Shown here piece after piece: positions 9,556-20,688 of a stretch of DNA of 64,000 nucleotides. Below the pieces are notes generated by a model. The model saw nothing but the letters and a program-made list of their open reading frames with translations, ran no database searches and was not told where the DNA came from. The stretch covers positions 16,463,387 through 16,527,386 of the forward strand of contig CM034392.1 in assembly GCA_019925095.2 (NCBI GenBank), read 5' to 3'. How positions within the stretch are numbered: position 1 is the first letter of the stretch; every line of letters starts with the position of its first letter. Made by a program: the position numbers and the translations under genes. The DNA is from Dendrolimus kikuchii (lineage: Eukaryota; Arthropoda; Insecta; Lepidoptera; Lasiocampidae).

Positions 9556-11160
9556 TCAAGCTGTCATGGCGTCTCGCATGACGTCACGGTGTGCAAAACA
9601 AACATCTGTTTGGTTGAAGAGTTATCAAAAGTTTAAAAAATACATAATCTTAAGTAGTCATGAACTAATCTAGTTACCCTAGCCCTAGAGCATGGTAGTT
9701 TAGTTAATTTATAAGATTGCCTCATTAAATGAAACTCCAAAATCATTTTGTTTTATTTTATTATAAAATGATGAGATCAGAACCTACCTAGTGGTTACTT
9801 TATATGCTTTGATAAAGTAATGGATACACATGGCATTTCCAAAATGGTAACAATCTGTCAGTAATAAGATCATTAACATATTCATAACTGACTGCTACAC
9901 AGAAAGTTTAAATTTTTTACTATTAGAAAAATCTGGATCCGCTACACAAAATATACATGTTTCCACAGCAGTCAAATACATTTATATTTGTAATTGAGCA
10001 TATTTGTTTGTAGTCTTCCCATCTTTAATATAATTTGAATATGGTTTGTACTGTAGACACACTTAATTTCTACTATGCAATTTTCACATGTACCATCCGG
10101 TGAACCAGCAGTCATTGGATATTGTTGACTTAATATGAGACCACATTTCTTAATTTTTTTAATGAAGTTTCAGCTCCAAATTTTCTCTAACTGTGGGTCC
10201 TGCATCTACTTACTTCAAAAGCCTGTGATGCTGTTATCCATCCATATCTTAATTCATGCTAGACTGCTTTTAAATTGCTCCCTTGTTTCCACTTAAAGTT
10301 TTTAATGACAGCATCTGATATTACTGCATTTCTTAAAAATATCATTTTTCATTATATTTTAAAACAATTTGATATATTAAAGCGCTGGCTGTATCACTGA
10401 GAACAGAATTATGTTGATATTTAAACAATGCACAATCCTCAAGTTTCATTTTTTGTCCTTCTTCTAAAAACTTATGAGCACATTTGATGGTAAACTAGGG
10501 TTACTACTACATATTTTAAACTGGTTCACAGTTGTGATAGCTTCGATTTTTTCCAATAACAATCCGCAGAATTGCATACTGGTTCTTCACTCCTGCGATG
10601 ACGATAATTTCGATAGCACTTTATGATCTGGGCATATTTTACACTTTACAATACAGGAGTTTGCCATCACGTTTCAATTGCACATAACTTATGGCGTCAT
10701 CTCAATAACATACTGGCGATGATCTACAAAAGAAATTTCACCATTAGCATCAACATTTACGAATATTAAAATTATCATAACCTCAAAATTAATTATTAAA
10801 AAATAATACTTTGCCATATCTTAATCACAATTTTAACATTAGGTGCTATTGTTTAATGTTATATACTTACACAGAAGTTTTAATATGGAATTCTGCAAAG
10901 CACAAATTCGTGTTAGTTGCGAAAAAGGCACCCAGCATAACAACATCGATTTTTGGCAAATTATTGGCATTTGCTTTTATACAACTTGCCTTTATTATAA
11001 CTGGTTGTTGTAGTCGTATGAACACAGTGTATAACAATGGAAATACTATTATTTTACAGCAAAATTACTGGAAAACGATGAATTTTCACTGAGAATTCAT
11101 TATCAACTTGCTATGTTTTGCACACTATGACGTCACGCGCTCTGATTGGCGTTCATTGTC
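9556..11160 (-). mobile_element. Decayed DNA transposon with terminal inverted repeats
   Basis: The core inverted repeats are 9575-9600 (cgcatgacgtcacggtgtgc...) and 11114-11139 (complement cgcgtgacgtcatagtgtgc...). They match at all but three of 26 positions. Weaker similarity extends about 20 bp outwards on both sides. The about 1.5-kb interior holds a reverse-strand nuclease remnant (next entry). I could not define a target duplication, so the superfamily stays open. Confidence 0.7.
9800..10290 (-). pseudogene. YqaJ / lambda-exonuclease-like nuclease remnant
   Basis: Read on the reverse strand, three blocks in order resemble the YqaJ viral-recombinase (PD-D/ExK nuclease) family. The first is HELRYGWITASQAFEVSRC near 10215-10270. 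The second is the core GLILSQQYP..AGSPDG followed by CIVEIKC near 10055-10130. The third is FCVADPDF near 9925-9950, with a LLPFWKC-like end near 9850. SPDG and VEIK hold the Asp, Glu and Lys expected in the active site. Known members are 5'-3' or alkaline exonucleases, and insect genomes carry many repeated copies. Several stops and frameshifts separate the blocks, so it is dead. A short frame upstream (MANSCIVKCK..., 10620-10670) may be the rest of a zinc-binding segment; I am not sure of that. Confidence 0.72.
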
Positions 11161-11555
11161 ACGTGACTAATGGCTGCAATGTAACAATTTTATTTCTCAA
11201 AAATATAAATTAGTATTTATTATTTTAATTAAAACAATTTATTTATGACATGTTTAGATCGTAATCTACGATATATATAAAAATCTGCCTATATTTTTCA
11301 TACTGTCAACTACCGGATCAGGAAAAGTTTTAGTAAGATTATAAATAATAGTTTATGTATTAGGTGTAATCTTAGTTTAAGGTCATAAAGGCCACTTTTA
11401 TGTCAGACAACTCCTAGACAGGCCGCGACCCTTTATCGCCGTTTATTCCGAGTGTGCGCCCGCGCCGTCTCGTGGCCCTGACACCATTGAGTATTAATTT
11501 AATAGTGTGTATTTTAAAGATTATAACTTACTGCACTATATATATGCTTATTATG
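11161..11555. other. No gene seen
   Basis: A short GC-rich patch at 11410-11490 (ctagacaggccgcgaccc) stands out from AT-rich surroundings but matches nothing I recognise. Confidence 0.4.
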
Positions 11556-11560
11556 CATTT

Positions 11561-11850
11561 TTTTAATTGCATGAGTTCAGCAGACAGGCAGACGGCCCAC
11601 TTGATGGAAAGCGGTTACCATCGCCTATAGACATTTGCTACACCAAAGGCTACAAATGCGCTGCTGCTCTCTTAAGGGAGACTGGAACCTGGTCACTATT
11701 GCCGGAACACAACTCAAGGCTGTTATGGCGGCATACTCTAGACCAGGGGTAGTAGCCATCCAGTCGGGCAAATACTCTACCACCCGGCCGCAGGAAACTC
11801 TATTCTTTCTCCATCCCTGCACTGGCATACATAAGCCGTTTTTCCGTAAT
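11561..11850 (-). mobile_element. SINE-like element, nearly full length, reverse
   Basis: Its complement has the same order as the copies at 23215, 34418 and 41318: ggagaaagaata, tttcctgcggccggg, ggtagnnnatttgcccgactggatggct, agtatgccgccataac, ttccggca, gagagcagcagcgcattt, ggcgatggtaaccgctttcc and the 3' end gccgtctgcctgtctgctga. The A-rich tail corresponds to the T-rich stretch at 11560. No protein is encoded. The 3' block is shared with LINE tails, suggesting it borrows LINE machinery. Confidence 0.8.
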
Positions 11851-12605
11851 TGGGGCTTTTAAATAAAGTATGTAAAATATTATTTAATAAAATTATAATG
11901 ATCAAATACCTCAATTGAGTTACAAATATGGAAAACGAAGTCAATTTAATTATTATTATTAGTAAGTCAACATTATCTTTATCTCCTGTCTTCCTCCATT
12001 TTCTTCTTATAAAATATAATATAAACTTATTCATCTGTATACTAACAACACTAACCCACTAAGTACATTCAATTATAATATCACGCACGCCAACATTAAG
12101 CATGCATTTATGTATTGGCTGACGTCCGAAACTCATCTTTGTAGTTTGTAAGTTTCATAATTTGTATATCTAACTAACTATGTAGTTTTCCACAAAAATG
12201 AATTATTTTGATCCGTCGGCTTCCGTAATCTTGTAGTCTAAATGTCGACCCGCTTAGTTTACTGGACTGCAGAGCTCCCAGACTTTGATTTCCAGTGGGA
12301 TCGGGACGTTCCTTTCGAACTTACCGCTATTTATTCTGGTCTGGGTATCTTGTATCGGCTCTAGAGTTTTCCGTTGTATACTATCACGTAGCTTCTGAGC
12401 TAATACAGTATGAACATGAAATAAACGATCACAATTTGATTTCATGGCAATATCGAAACAACACTAGCTCTAGCTCTTTTGATGTTACTAATAAGAGTAA
12501 AAATGTTAAGCTCAATTAACATTATAACCAAGACAGATTATAATCACATATATCGGTAGCATAATTTTAATTTGGCATTGTCACAAAAAAATTTAAGAAG
12601 AGCAT
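11851..12605. other. No gene seen
   Basis: AT-rich. Short antisense frames at 12254-12519 have no recognisable domain. Confidence 0.45.
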
Positions 12606-12609
12606 TATA

Positions 12610-12722
12610 TAATTTCTTGAACGTCGGCAACGCGTTGGCGACACCCTTGGTGTTGTTACAAATAGGCGACAGTAGCCGCTTTCCATCAGATGGATCGTCT
12701 GCCTGTTGGCAATAAAAAAAAA
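12610..12722 (+). mobile_element. LINE/SINE 3' tail with poly-A
   Basis: It matches the conserved 3' block: ggcaacgcgttggcgacacc, then ccgctttccatcagatgg, cgtctgcctgttggcaat and a run of A. Only the last 110 bp are present. Confidence 0.75.
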
Positions 12723-13179
12723 ATCAACATTCTCTAATACAAGATTTGTGTTATCTAACTTGACGGATTATTGTATTTGACGGAAAAAAAATAGTTGTAA
12801 TGTTACCCATTCATTGGTATTATGGACTTGGGACCGCGCCATAATAAAGTAGGGTGAACATTAGTGACCAAGACGTCATCGGTCCTTATATTCGTAAGTC
12901 GAACTTGGACATTTGAACCAGTACCAAGTCGGTATCTGGGAATTTTATCGGGAGAGCCGCTGTTATTTTTGACCTTTGAATCTAATGATGGATGACCACA
13001 TTTATCTCATTATTATACACTTAATATTCATTAATTAGTATTAAATTAACTGTAACTGATTATAAAACAAATGTAAATCAAGTGAAGGGCGAATAATAGA
13101 AGATATTTAAATTTATTTGGATATTAGTTTATTCTTTCTTCACCGCCTAGGGAATGAAATCGGTAAAGAATTATTTAAA
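12723..13179. other. No gene seen
   Basis: AT-rich DNA without recognised features up to the interrupted Helitron. Confidence 0.5.
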
Positions 13180-13195
13180 CTAGTGGTCGCCCACT

Positions 13196-14054
13196 TTTTT
13201 TTTTCAAGGGGAAATCCGTTTGCGGACACCCTGCCGCGCGGAGACGACGGCGGGGCAGTGTGGGACTCACTGGCCGATGGGCTGCCGGAATACCCACTAA
13301 AACCCCTTGGTGTCCTTCTGTCGCCATATGTCAGGGCACCGGGACGTGTGCGAGCTTTTCGCCGCGACCCCGACTGACGTGGGCCTATCCCTGAGGGAAA
13401 GCCTCTACTGCTTCAATCCGTGATTGACAAAGGCGTTGGCGGAACATCGACGCGCCCACTACTCAGCGGCTTGAATGCAGGTGACGGCCTAGTGTCTCCG
13501 CGAGTCGTCACCCGCTGCCGCACTTTTACGGCGGCTGAAGGTCATGAGTCGTCCGGCACCGAGTCCTATTGTTGCGGCGGGAGATGAGCGCAGCTGCTCG
13601 CTCCCTCTCCCGCTCCGCCGCCTCCTTGGCAAACATAACAGCCTCGCAGAAGGAGGCAACGGCGTCTCAGCCAGGTTGGCCCCCGACCATGGCTTGAGCT
13701 ACGGCCGAGAGCGACAAATCTAATCCAATGGATGCTACAAGGGCACGGCGCTCCTCGTCCCAAGCTGAGCATACTTGGAGAGTGTGCAGTGCCGTGTCTT
13801 CGAAGCTATCACTGCAGTGGTGCCATCCTGACTATGGCTCACGCCCTATGCGGCACATGTACCTCCCAAAGCAGCCGTGTCCGGTGAGGACCTGTGTCAG
13901 GCGGAACGTCAGGGTGCCGTGTTTTCGGTTGACCCATGATTGCATAACTGGCCTTACTGCCGCTATTATGACATGGCCTGCGCTGGGTTGTGCGAGTCGT
14001 GTCGCCCACTCCACCGTGAGATCCTGTCGGAACTCCGACCTCTTAGCCTCAATT
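13196..14054 (-). mobile_element. 5'-truncated R1-clade LINE with 15-bp target duplication
   Basis: The insert is bounded by the direct repeat tagtggtcgcccact at 13181-13195 and 14055-14069. Its poly-A tail appears as a run of T at 13196-13204. The reverse strand encodes the end of an R1-type ORF2 followed by a 3' untranslated region containing ggttttagtgggta, which recurs in the copy at 50727-51777. Truncation at the 5' end is typical of target-primed reverse transcription. Confidence 0.88.
13566..14054 (-). pseudogene. R1-clade ORF2, C-terminal zinc-finger region, broken
   Basis: This is the end of a reverse-transcriptase polyprotein that copies its own RNA at a nicked target. The frame reads LTFRLTQVLTGHGCFGRY.CRIGREP, then a TAG stop at 13832, then HHCSDSFEDTALHTLQVC and KEAAERERER. 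The C-x2-C...H-x4-C finger typical of R1-clade elements is visible, but the first Cys is Trp (TGG). An in-frame stop also lies between the QAMVGGQPG block and the downstream helix. Compare the better copy at 51070-51777. The reverse transcriptase and endonuclease domains are absent. Confidence 0.85.
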
Positions 14055-14450
14055 TAGTGGTCGCCCACTGGTCGAAATTCGACCATAATTAATGTAAATT
14101 ATAAGTTCGAACATATTATTAAGGGTCTGTTGTCAAAAACTATAATTCTATAATTACAGATTTCGCCAAGGCTACACTGTTAATTTGATTTTAACAATAA
14201 ACAAAAGAGAATATATGCATGTGTATCAAAACATGGTAATGTGTGCAATGTTCATTATATTGATTTAATGTATTTTTATTGAAAATTTTAGAAAAATATT
14301 AGCATTCTGCACTCCTTCTCTATAAAAACTATAAGTGTGCGTTTCATATTCCTCCGTCCGTGCAATTTTCGTAAAAAGGGGTACAAAGTTTTTGCTTCAC
14401 GTATTCTTCATTATGTTAATAACGATGAATTGATTTGAATTTTACATTCA

Positions 14451-17345
14451 AAACAATTACCAATTATACACACCTACATGTGAAAGTTGAAACCTCAATT
14501 GAATAAAAATAATTATTCGTCTGAGGTTGAAACGAAACAGACTTGTGCCATTTATGTTCTAAAAATTCTCTTTGATAGAAAATATTCCTAGATTTATTTT
14601 CTGTTCAGAGAACTTACACAGTTTAAAATTATTTCACGGTCCGAAACAGGTTACAAAGGTATGATTTATCTTAGATTGAAATTGTTGTTAATCGGTTATT
14701 GACGACTTTTTTGTGTGTTCTTTTCCAACTCTGATGCATTGCTGTCATCTTCTGTGATACAGTAATGTCCACAAAGGAGACGGAAATGCGGGAAAGTGAA
14801 TCTCTGCTAAGGGAATCTCCCTATCCTTACACACGGAAATAGAAAGAGCCGGAGGACGTCTAATGATAGTCCGCTACCGTAGACGCACAGCCGTAGGCGA
14901 CGGCATCTACGGGCAACTCGGGTCACAACTTACAAGTTACACGAAGCTCGCTGGTTGGGGCGATCACCTTGCAATATAGACAATACCTGCCTGAGTGTCC
15001 GCATCGTTAGGATTGTGGCGCTCGCTAACCTGTTATTCCATAACCCTGGCGTAAGATGACACAAAGAACACTCGTCGATATGCTAGTGTCAGTGAGTTTC
15101 CGGCAGTTGCCACGCGTTCCACAATCCATCACTGTCAGTCTCTGAGCAGTAGGTTGTACATAAAGCATTTCCACCACGCTAAAAAAAAATCTTACGATGA
15201 CAGGGACGAGGAGATATGCATCCATATGAAGAATTCTCCAAAATGTACAATACCAGAATATCAGACCTAAACTCACGTGTATCAATCATAAAATCCATCT
15301 AAAACATTGTTTTTTTCAAAATTCTTAACTTTTGCAACTTCATTTTACAGGGAACTTGAAGGTGATGTTTGTTTGTGATGAAATATGAGTTTTAAAGTGC
15401 CACAAAAACTCGTTAATCTAAAACCTACAATTTATCTGAGGCTGGCTTTTAATAAGTAAAGAATAAATGCAATAAAACTTTACTTCAAGGTCTTTGCTAC
15501 CAAGACATAAAATATTTAAAAACATGTTCAAATTGTAATCACGCACGCGTTTTGAAGACATGTGAACAATGAATTTATTTAAATCAAAACATTTTGAATC
15601 AACAGTAGGCAATGTCCGCTGACGCAAAACACCCATAAAGCATGAACCAACTGAGACGGGAAAAATAATTAAAAAGTAATATAACTTGTATGATTTATTT
15701 AATATAGCAGAGGGCGTTATTCATTCAATGAGTACTGGTCAGTGGCCTACACTTGAGGTTAAGAATGCCGTCAATGGTTTACTTTCCTGCTGCTGTTAGA
15801 CAATAAGGGGTTAACCCAACGTAAAGGACATCGTAAGCCACGTAACTTTGTCCTTACTACGCAGGCGATGCGCTCCCAATGTTACTATGGAAAATCCTTT
15901 AATTAATTAACATTCAAAGTACGTCTTCTTTATTATAAGGAACTCTGACTGAAATTACAGCTTTAACTTTTTATATTGCTCACACATTAATCTTAATAGA
16001 AGCTTAAAGATTTACCTAATTATATTCGTGTATAAATATATATATCGCACGCTTAGTCTAATACTGATAGTAACCAACATTTTGACAAATCGACTTTTTA
16101 ATGCCATCTATCGTAAAACATGGAAATACGTAATATCGCTAATCCAGGGTTAAAACTAACAAAAATATCCGCTAGAAGGCATTGTAATAATGCGTGTTAT
16201 TCATGCTTAAAAAAAAGTTTTTTGGTTCTCCTGTACAGATCGCTTTTTTTGGATATTACTCGGTGTTGGTTTATTTTTTTTAATATTAAAAAAATAAATG
16301 TAATATATACAGGCGGTATTTACTACATTTATTTTCATGTTGGCAGACGCAATAGCCTTTTACTGTGTTCGATTTATTTTATTACATGTAAAGCTTTATA
16401 TATAATTGTAATATAAACTATTATCTATAATTTCCAAACAACAATGTAATAAATTCTTGTCATTCATAACCTTTGTTAATAAAATAGTATATCAATGGTC
16501 TTCAATCCGCTATCGGTTGTGTCAATTTACTAAGTTTATTATACAACTGTACTCGTAAAGTTGTTGGAGGGATGGCGAGGTGTTCTAAAATGTCTGTCAA
16601 GTGTGTAGAGATTATAAGTATAGTGACCAGTTGCTACTCTTTTACTACCATAAACTCTTCTGAGTTTTTGCACTTGGCTGATTTTTAACAACTAACAATA
16701 GCTCTAATACTTATGACAAATATTAATTTGTATTTCGATGACGTTAGTAACTTTGTACGGCTGTAAATGGTATTGAAGACAAATAATACTATCTTTTAAA
16801 GGAGTGTGACGTTGAATGACTATCGGTGCACACATCTGCGTCGACCAACTTGGTTCCAGCGACTGCCAAACTGATAAAGCGGAGGGTTCTTTTATCAAAA
16901 ACGTAATCAAATCACACCGTGAATCATCTTTTCCTATAAGTGTATATACAACTATTAGTTTTGGCATGGAAGAGAATTACTAGGAATAATAATCGTCCAT
17001 TAAAGCGTAACTTTAAAACGCTCCTAAGCCCTACATGATTAAATACCGTCATATGCATATTTTTCTTGCTTGTTGAAGTGTTATTACTTAAAACTTATTT
17101 TTAAACTAAATAAAAAATAGATCGTAATTAGTCTCTTTTCAGTTTAATATTAAAAAGAAACTTATTAAAAACTGAATTCTTGTTCATTTAAATTTACAGT
17201 TCCCAAACGCCTAATCGACTCCTCAGGTACACAGGGCTGGCGCATCCCAACGTATAACGGATCAGTATAGCAATCCAGTAAAATGACGTAGTCAGCCTTC
17301 TAGGAACCTTACCCATTGAATTTTATGACCAGAGTTTCAATTTTT
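14451..17345. other. Mostly AT-rich DNA, no gene supported
   Basis: A relatively GC-rich, non-repetitive stretch lies at 14750-15180 (for example ggaggacgtc, gtaggcgacggcatctacgg). It has no open frame of note and no family I recognise. The open frames at 15025-15285, 15418-15636, 16120-16416 and 16704-16967 have no domains. Confidence 0.4.
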
Positions 17346-17775
17346 AACCGACTTCAATAAGAAGAAGTTTCTCAATTCGTGTGGATTTTTTTGTATGTTC
17401 GTTACTCGATTTCTCTCACCTGTGAACCGATTTTTAATTTTTCTCTTTTAATAGAAAAAGTATACTCAGAACTGATCGCATTGTCACCATGTCAGAATCT
17501 GATGAAATCTGAAATCTGAAATCGAGAGAATCCCTCGAAATTTGTTAACCGACTTTTTTATTAAACGATGTCTCCGTCAATTGTGGAGCGATTTTCAAAT
17601 TTTGTTCTTTATCCGTAAGTCTATACTCCCAAGATGGCGTCATGGTCACCAAGTCTAATGAGTGGATTCTAGGGAAAGCAAGAGTAACCCTTTCTTATTA
17701 AAGAACGCCGAGCGCCTACACTCTTTAAAAAAAGCTCGTATACGCGTGCCAGTATTACATTTTCTACAGGCGCTT
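17346..17775 (+). repeat. Bipartite dispersed repeat, two divergent half-units
   Basis: It contains two related halves. Each has accgacttc or accgactttt, a tcgatttctc/gatgtctccgtca block, tgtgnancgattttc, then a gtcaccat/gtcaccaag block, and ends in cttctacaggcgcttaa. The same two-part structure recurs at 58258-58800. It is noncoding and of unknown class, and is common in lepidopteran sequence as far as I know. Confidence 0.7.
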
Positions 17776-19071
17776 AATTTTTTATTTAAAACATATTTTC
17801 AAACAAAATTAGTAAACCATTGAAAAGAAACTTAATAATTTCAATTTTTCTCGAAATCTTCGATTACTGTCTGATTTGCTTGAAAAATATATTTAAATAC
17901 TAAAAAATCAGAACGCGAAAGAAGCAGTAATTGTGGCGCCATCTAGTCATGTAGGGTTTACAAATTACGTCTATTATTGGACAATTGTCACTCTGAGTAT
18001 GCTAGGATTTTCCGAACAGCTTCGCTCGCGTAAATACCGAATATCAACTTTCGAAGATTTAACAATGTGTCTCATCTTAGCCGAGACTATATTTACATCA
18101 AATTATTATTCTTTGATTAAAATACTCCGTATTATACCAAAAATTATAATCAAAATTTGTTTATTTCCAAGGCTGTTTAGAAGTAATATACCTATTAAAG
18201 AATATACAATTCTGTAAACAAAAGTAGATTATGGTATGCCCCGAAAAAAGCATGTTAAATAATACATGGTTCAAAATTTATTAGACAAAATCTTAGCATT
18301 TCAGAATACAAGCTTCACCAAGATAATCACTATCAGCCTATTTGGGATCAAGAGGGGAACGATGAAGGTTTTTTTCATAAATGTCATTCAGTTAGTGGCT
18401 AATGTTTGCTTGATTAGTAGAAACTTCAGATATTTTTTTCTTAACTGCACATTTACATTTTTGTTCCTAATCGAATTAAATTATTTCGTTAGTCCGTTAA
18501 ATATGTTAGATTTCTATATCGATAGGTATGAACAATATAAAGTTCTTCATTATGTTGACCAACCTGTCAATGACACGATCACTCCATTTATTTAACACAT
18601 TTAAATGTATAATAATTACATATGGAGTCCCCATAAAATATGTAATATGTATGGGGACTGACGTCAACGGCCGCTACAGCCGCGGTGCACGCCGCCGCGG
18701 CACGCCGCCCGCCGGGGGCAGCGCGCCTTCTATGCTGATTGCTGACACGGCATATCCCAAGAGGACGTTTACCTTTTTATGTAGATCATACTATAAACAC
18801 TCTTCCCGGCATTCGTTAACACTATGACTTATTCATTTATGATAAAACATTAAAATACAAAAAAATCTTTATATAATTCTTTGAGAGATGAAAAATAACA
18901 TATTCTAGTAATAATGTTTATATGTTCGATGTTATAATACTTTCACGAAAATTATCTAATGACTAAATTTATTCGGCAACACCTACTGATATTTGACTTA
19001 GTTATCATTGATTTTATTTTTAATAGTATTTGAAATCACAAGATTTTATTACCATTATTTTAGTCTAGTAC
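17776..19071. other. No gene supported; GC-rich patch at 18650-18780
   Basis: The two consecutive forward frames at 17933-18217 and 18266-18595 are rich in Ile, Leu, Phe and Tyr, as expected from AT-rich DNA, and match nothing I know. At 18650-18780 there is an abrupt CpG-rich island (acggccgctacagccgcgg and following), discussed in the findings. Confidence 0.4.
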
Positions 19072-19250
19072 ACCACCAAAAATCGTTTGAAATTTCCTTT
19101 AACATCTCCTTAGACACTGGGTTGTCTAGAAGAGTTCGCCATAAGCGATAAGGCCGCCCATTGTTCTAATGCAAATATGTATCGATATCAATTGTCTAGA
19201 TTTAAGTTTATGGTGAACAATAAAGAGTTTTCATCCATTCATTCATTCGT
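19072..19250 (+). mobile_element. LINE-like 3' tail ending in TTCA repeats
   Basis: It matches the copy at 50018-50187: atctccttagacac, gggtt, cctggaagag/tctagaagag, cgataaggccgcccattgtt, tatggtgaacaataaagag, then tcattcattcattc. The aataaa signal and simple-repeat end are typical of non-LTR retrotransposon 3' ends. No coding part is attached. Confidence 0.75.
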
Positions 19251-19804
19251 TGACAAAGGTTTTCAGTACTTCACAAATACATACATATTATGTATGGTAA
19301 ACCATTGAGATTTACGTTAACGTAAAAACCCGGCAGACTGAAAACAAAGAGTGACATGTATACATCGCATTACATACATACCTAGGCAGTGTAGTGTAGT
19401 GTACACAGTGTACCCGCATGTGAATTGTCATACCAAATATGTTCCTACTACATATTTGGTTAAAACTAATATAAAGACATCTTCAGCAAAATCTTCTCAC
19501 TGTTACACAACGACAACGATCGATATTATAACTTTCCCCGTACATAGTTGCCCTAACACATATGGGATATAAGAATTGACAATCACGCAGTAAACATATG
19601 ACTTTAAGTTGCGTTGCTTGAAAAAGATCGCTATAGCCGATAACACTTCCTGCCGTTATTATTTTCCAAAAATATATTGTGACTATGTATTTGCAGTTGA
19701 TTATTTTGGTTATAAATAAAGTGTCACATACGCGAAATAATAAATTACCTAAATATAAACATAACCTAAAAAAATTAAATAAGTGTAAACTTCTAAATTA
19801 TTTA
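19251..19804. other. No gene seen
   Basis: AT-rich. A small direct repeat (gtgtagtgtagtgtac) near 19390 and the open frame at 19351-19572 have no recognised meaning. Confidence 0.4.
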
Positions 19805-20050
19805 GTAGACCATTTCCATCGGGAAACGTGCCCAGAAGGCTGTCTGCATTGCCACACTGTATGACAATGCAAATCGCTGGGTAAAATATGAGCGAGCCTT
19901 CTTATCACGAATACCTAATGTCAAGAAGTTTGTTCCAAATGTCTCTAAAGAAACTATTTTCTCATGAACCCCTACAGGCCCAACGTTACAGCCGCAAACG
20001 GCACAAACATGTATTTTTTTTCCTAAAGCTCCATATTAGTGCCGTTTGAG
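19805..20050 (-). mobile_element. LINE ORF2 C-terminal remnant
   Basis: It is clearly related to the reverse-strand fragment at 26045-26429: ggaaacgt.cc.agaaggct, cattgccac.ctgtatg.caat, gtctntaaagaaactattttctnat. In the LINE proteins I know, this segment encodes a C-terminal IQRGNAAS..GTFP-like end. Frameshifts and stops are frequent here. Confidence 0.65.
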
Positions 20051-20084
20051 GTCTTTGACGTTCTATTTTAATTTCTTCGAGGCC

Positions 20085-20195
20085 GGCAGCGCGTTGGTGA
20101 CATCTCTGATGTTGCAAACGTCCATAGGCGACGGTAACCGCTTTCCACCAGGTGGGCCGTCAGCCTGTTTGCTGTACTCCAGCTATAAAAAATAT
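20085..20195 (+). mobile_element. LINE/SINE 3' tail with A-rich end
   Basis: ggccggcagcgcgttggtga, ccataggcgacggtaaccgc, gtgggccgtcagcctgtttg and an A-rich end match the 3' block at 12610, 23430 and 41830. Confidence 0.78.
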
Positions 20196-20211
20196 AAAAA
20201 AATATTACTTA

Positions 20212-20688
20212 CTAGCTGACCCGGCAAACTTCGTACCGCCTCAGAATCAATAAATAAAAAAGCTGAATGATAAATGCAGCATGTTTCAACTTTAGTAAAA
20301 ATAAAACCAAATTATTCTTTTAAATTTAATTTGATTTCTGAACGACGGGACGAACATCAAACGTTTGACATTCAAAACTAAAACAATTAAAAAGGAAACT
20401 TCACTTTTAAATTTAATTTGATTTCTGAACGACTTTTAAATTTAATTGATTTCTAAATGACGGGTCGAACATCAAATGTTTGACAGGTAGGAATAGTTTC
20501 TAAGGGAAAGCGAAATTGTTGTTTTTACTATATTACAAAATTTTTTTTCATATTTACTCACGTTTTAAACCTTCCCCGGACTTCCACAAATAATTCAAAA
20601 CCAAAATTAGCCAAATCAGTCCAGCCGTTCTCGAGTTTTAGCGAGACTAAGGAACAGCAATTGATGTTTATATATATAGTTTAGTGGA
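20212..20688 (-). mobile_element. Helitron-like element, reverse orientation
   Basis: It begins CTAGCTGACCCGGCAAACTT and ends near tatatatagtttagtgga, the complement of a TCCACTAAAC start. The middle has three imperfect copies of a tttaaatttaattTGATTTCTgaacgac unit. The block ccagccgttctcgagttttag is a motif common in lepidopteran elements of this type. Noncoding. Confidence 0.65.

Larger units (their letters stand above)
13180..14450 (-). mobile_element. Helitron, reverse orientation, split by an R1-clade LINE
   Basis: CTAG at 13180-13183 is the complement of the 3' end. After the LINE (13196-14054) the element resumes with gtggtcgcccactggtcg and the palindrome ggtcgaaattcgacc, and continues to about 14450. 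The second copy at 56907-57240 shows the uninterrupted sequence. Shared blocks include atttcgccaaggcta, ataagtgtg and ggggtacaaagtttttgctt. Confidence 0.82.

Noticed and set aside
10811..11092. 93-codon forward frame inside the YqaJ-type element
   Set aside because: It lies on the strand opposite to the recognisable nuclease blocks and has no motif of its own.
13117..13377. 86-codon forward frame ending in an Arg/Pro-rich part
   Set aside because: It spans the target duplication and the 3' untranslated region of the R1-clade LINE in antisense.
17933..18595. Two adjacent forward frames of 94 and 109 codons, at first glance membrane-protein-like
   Set aside because: Composition is what AT-rich DNA gives by chance; no motif, splice signals or start context supports a receptor gene.
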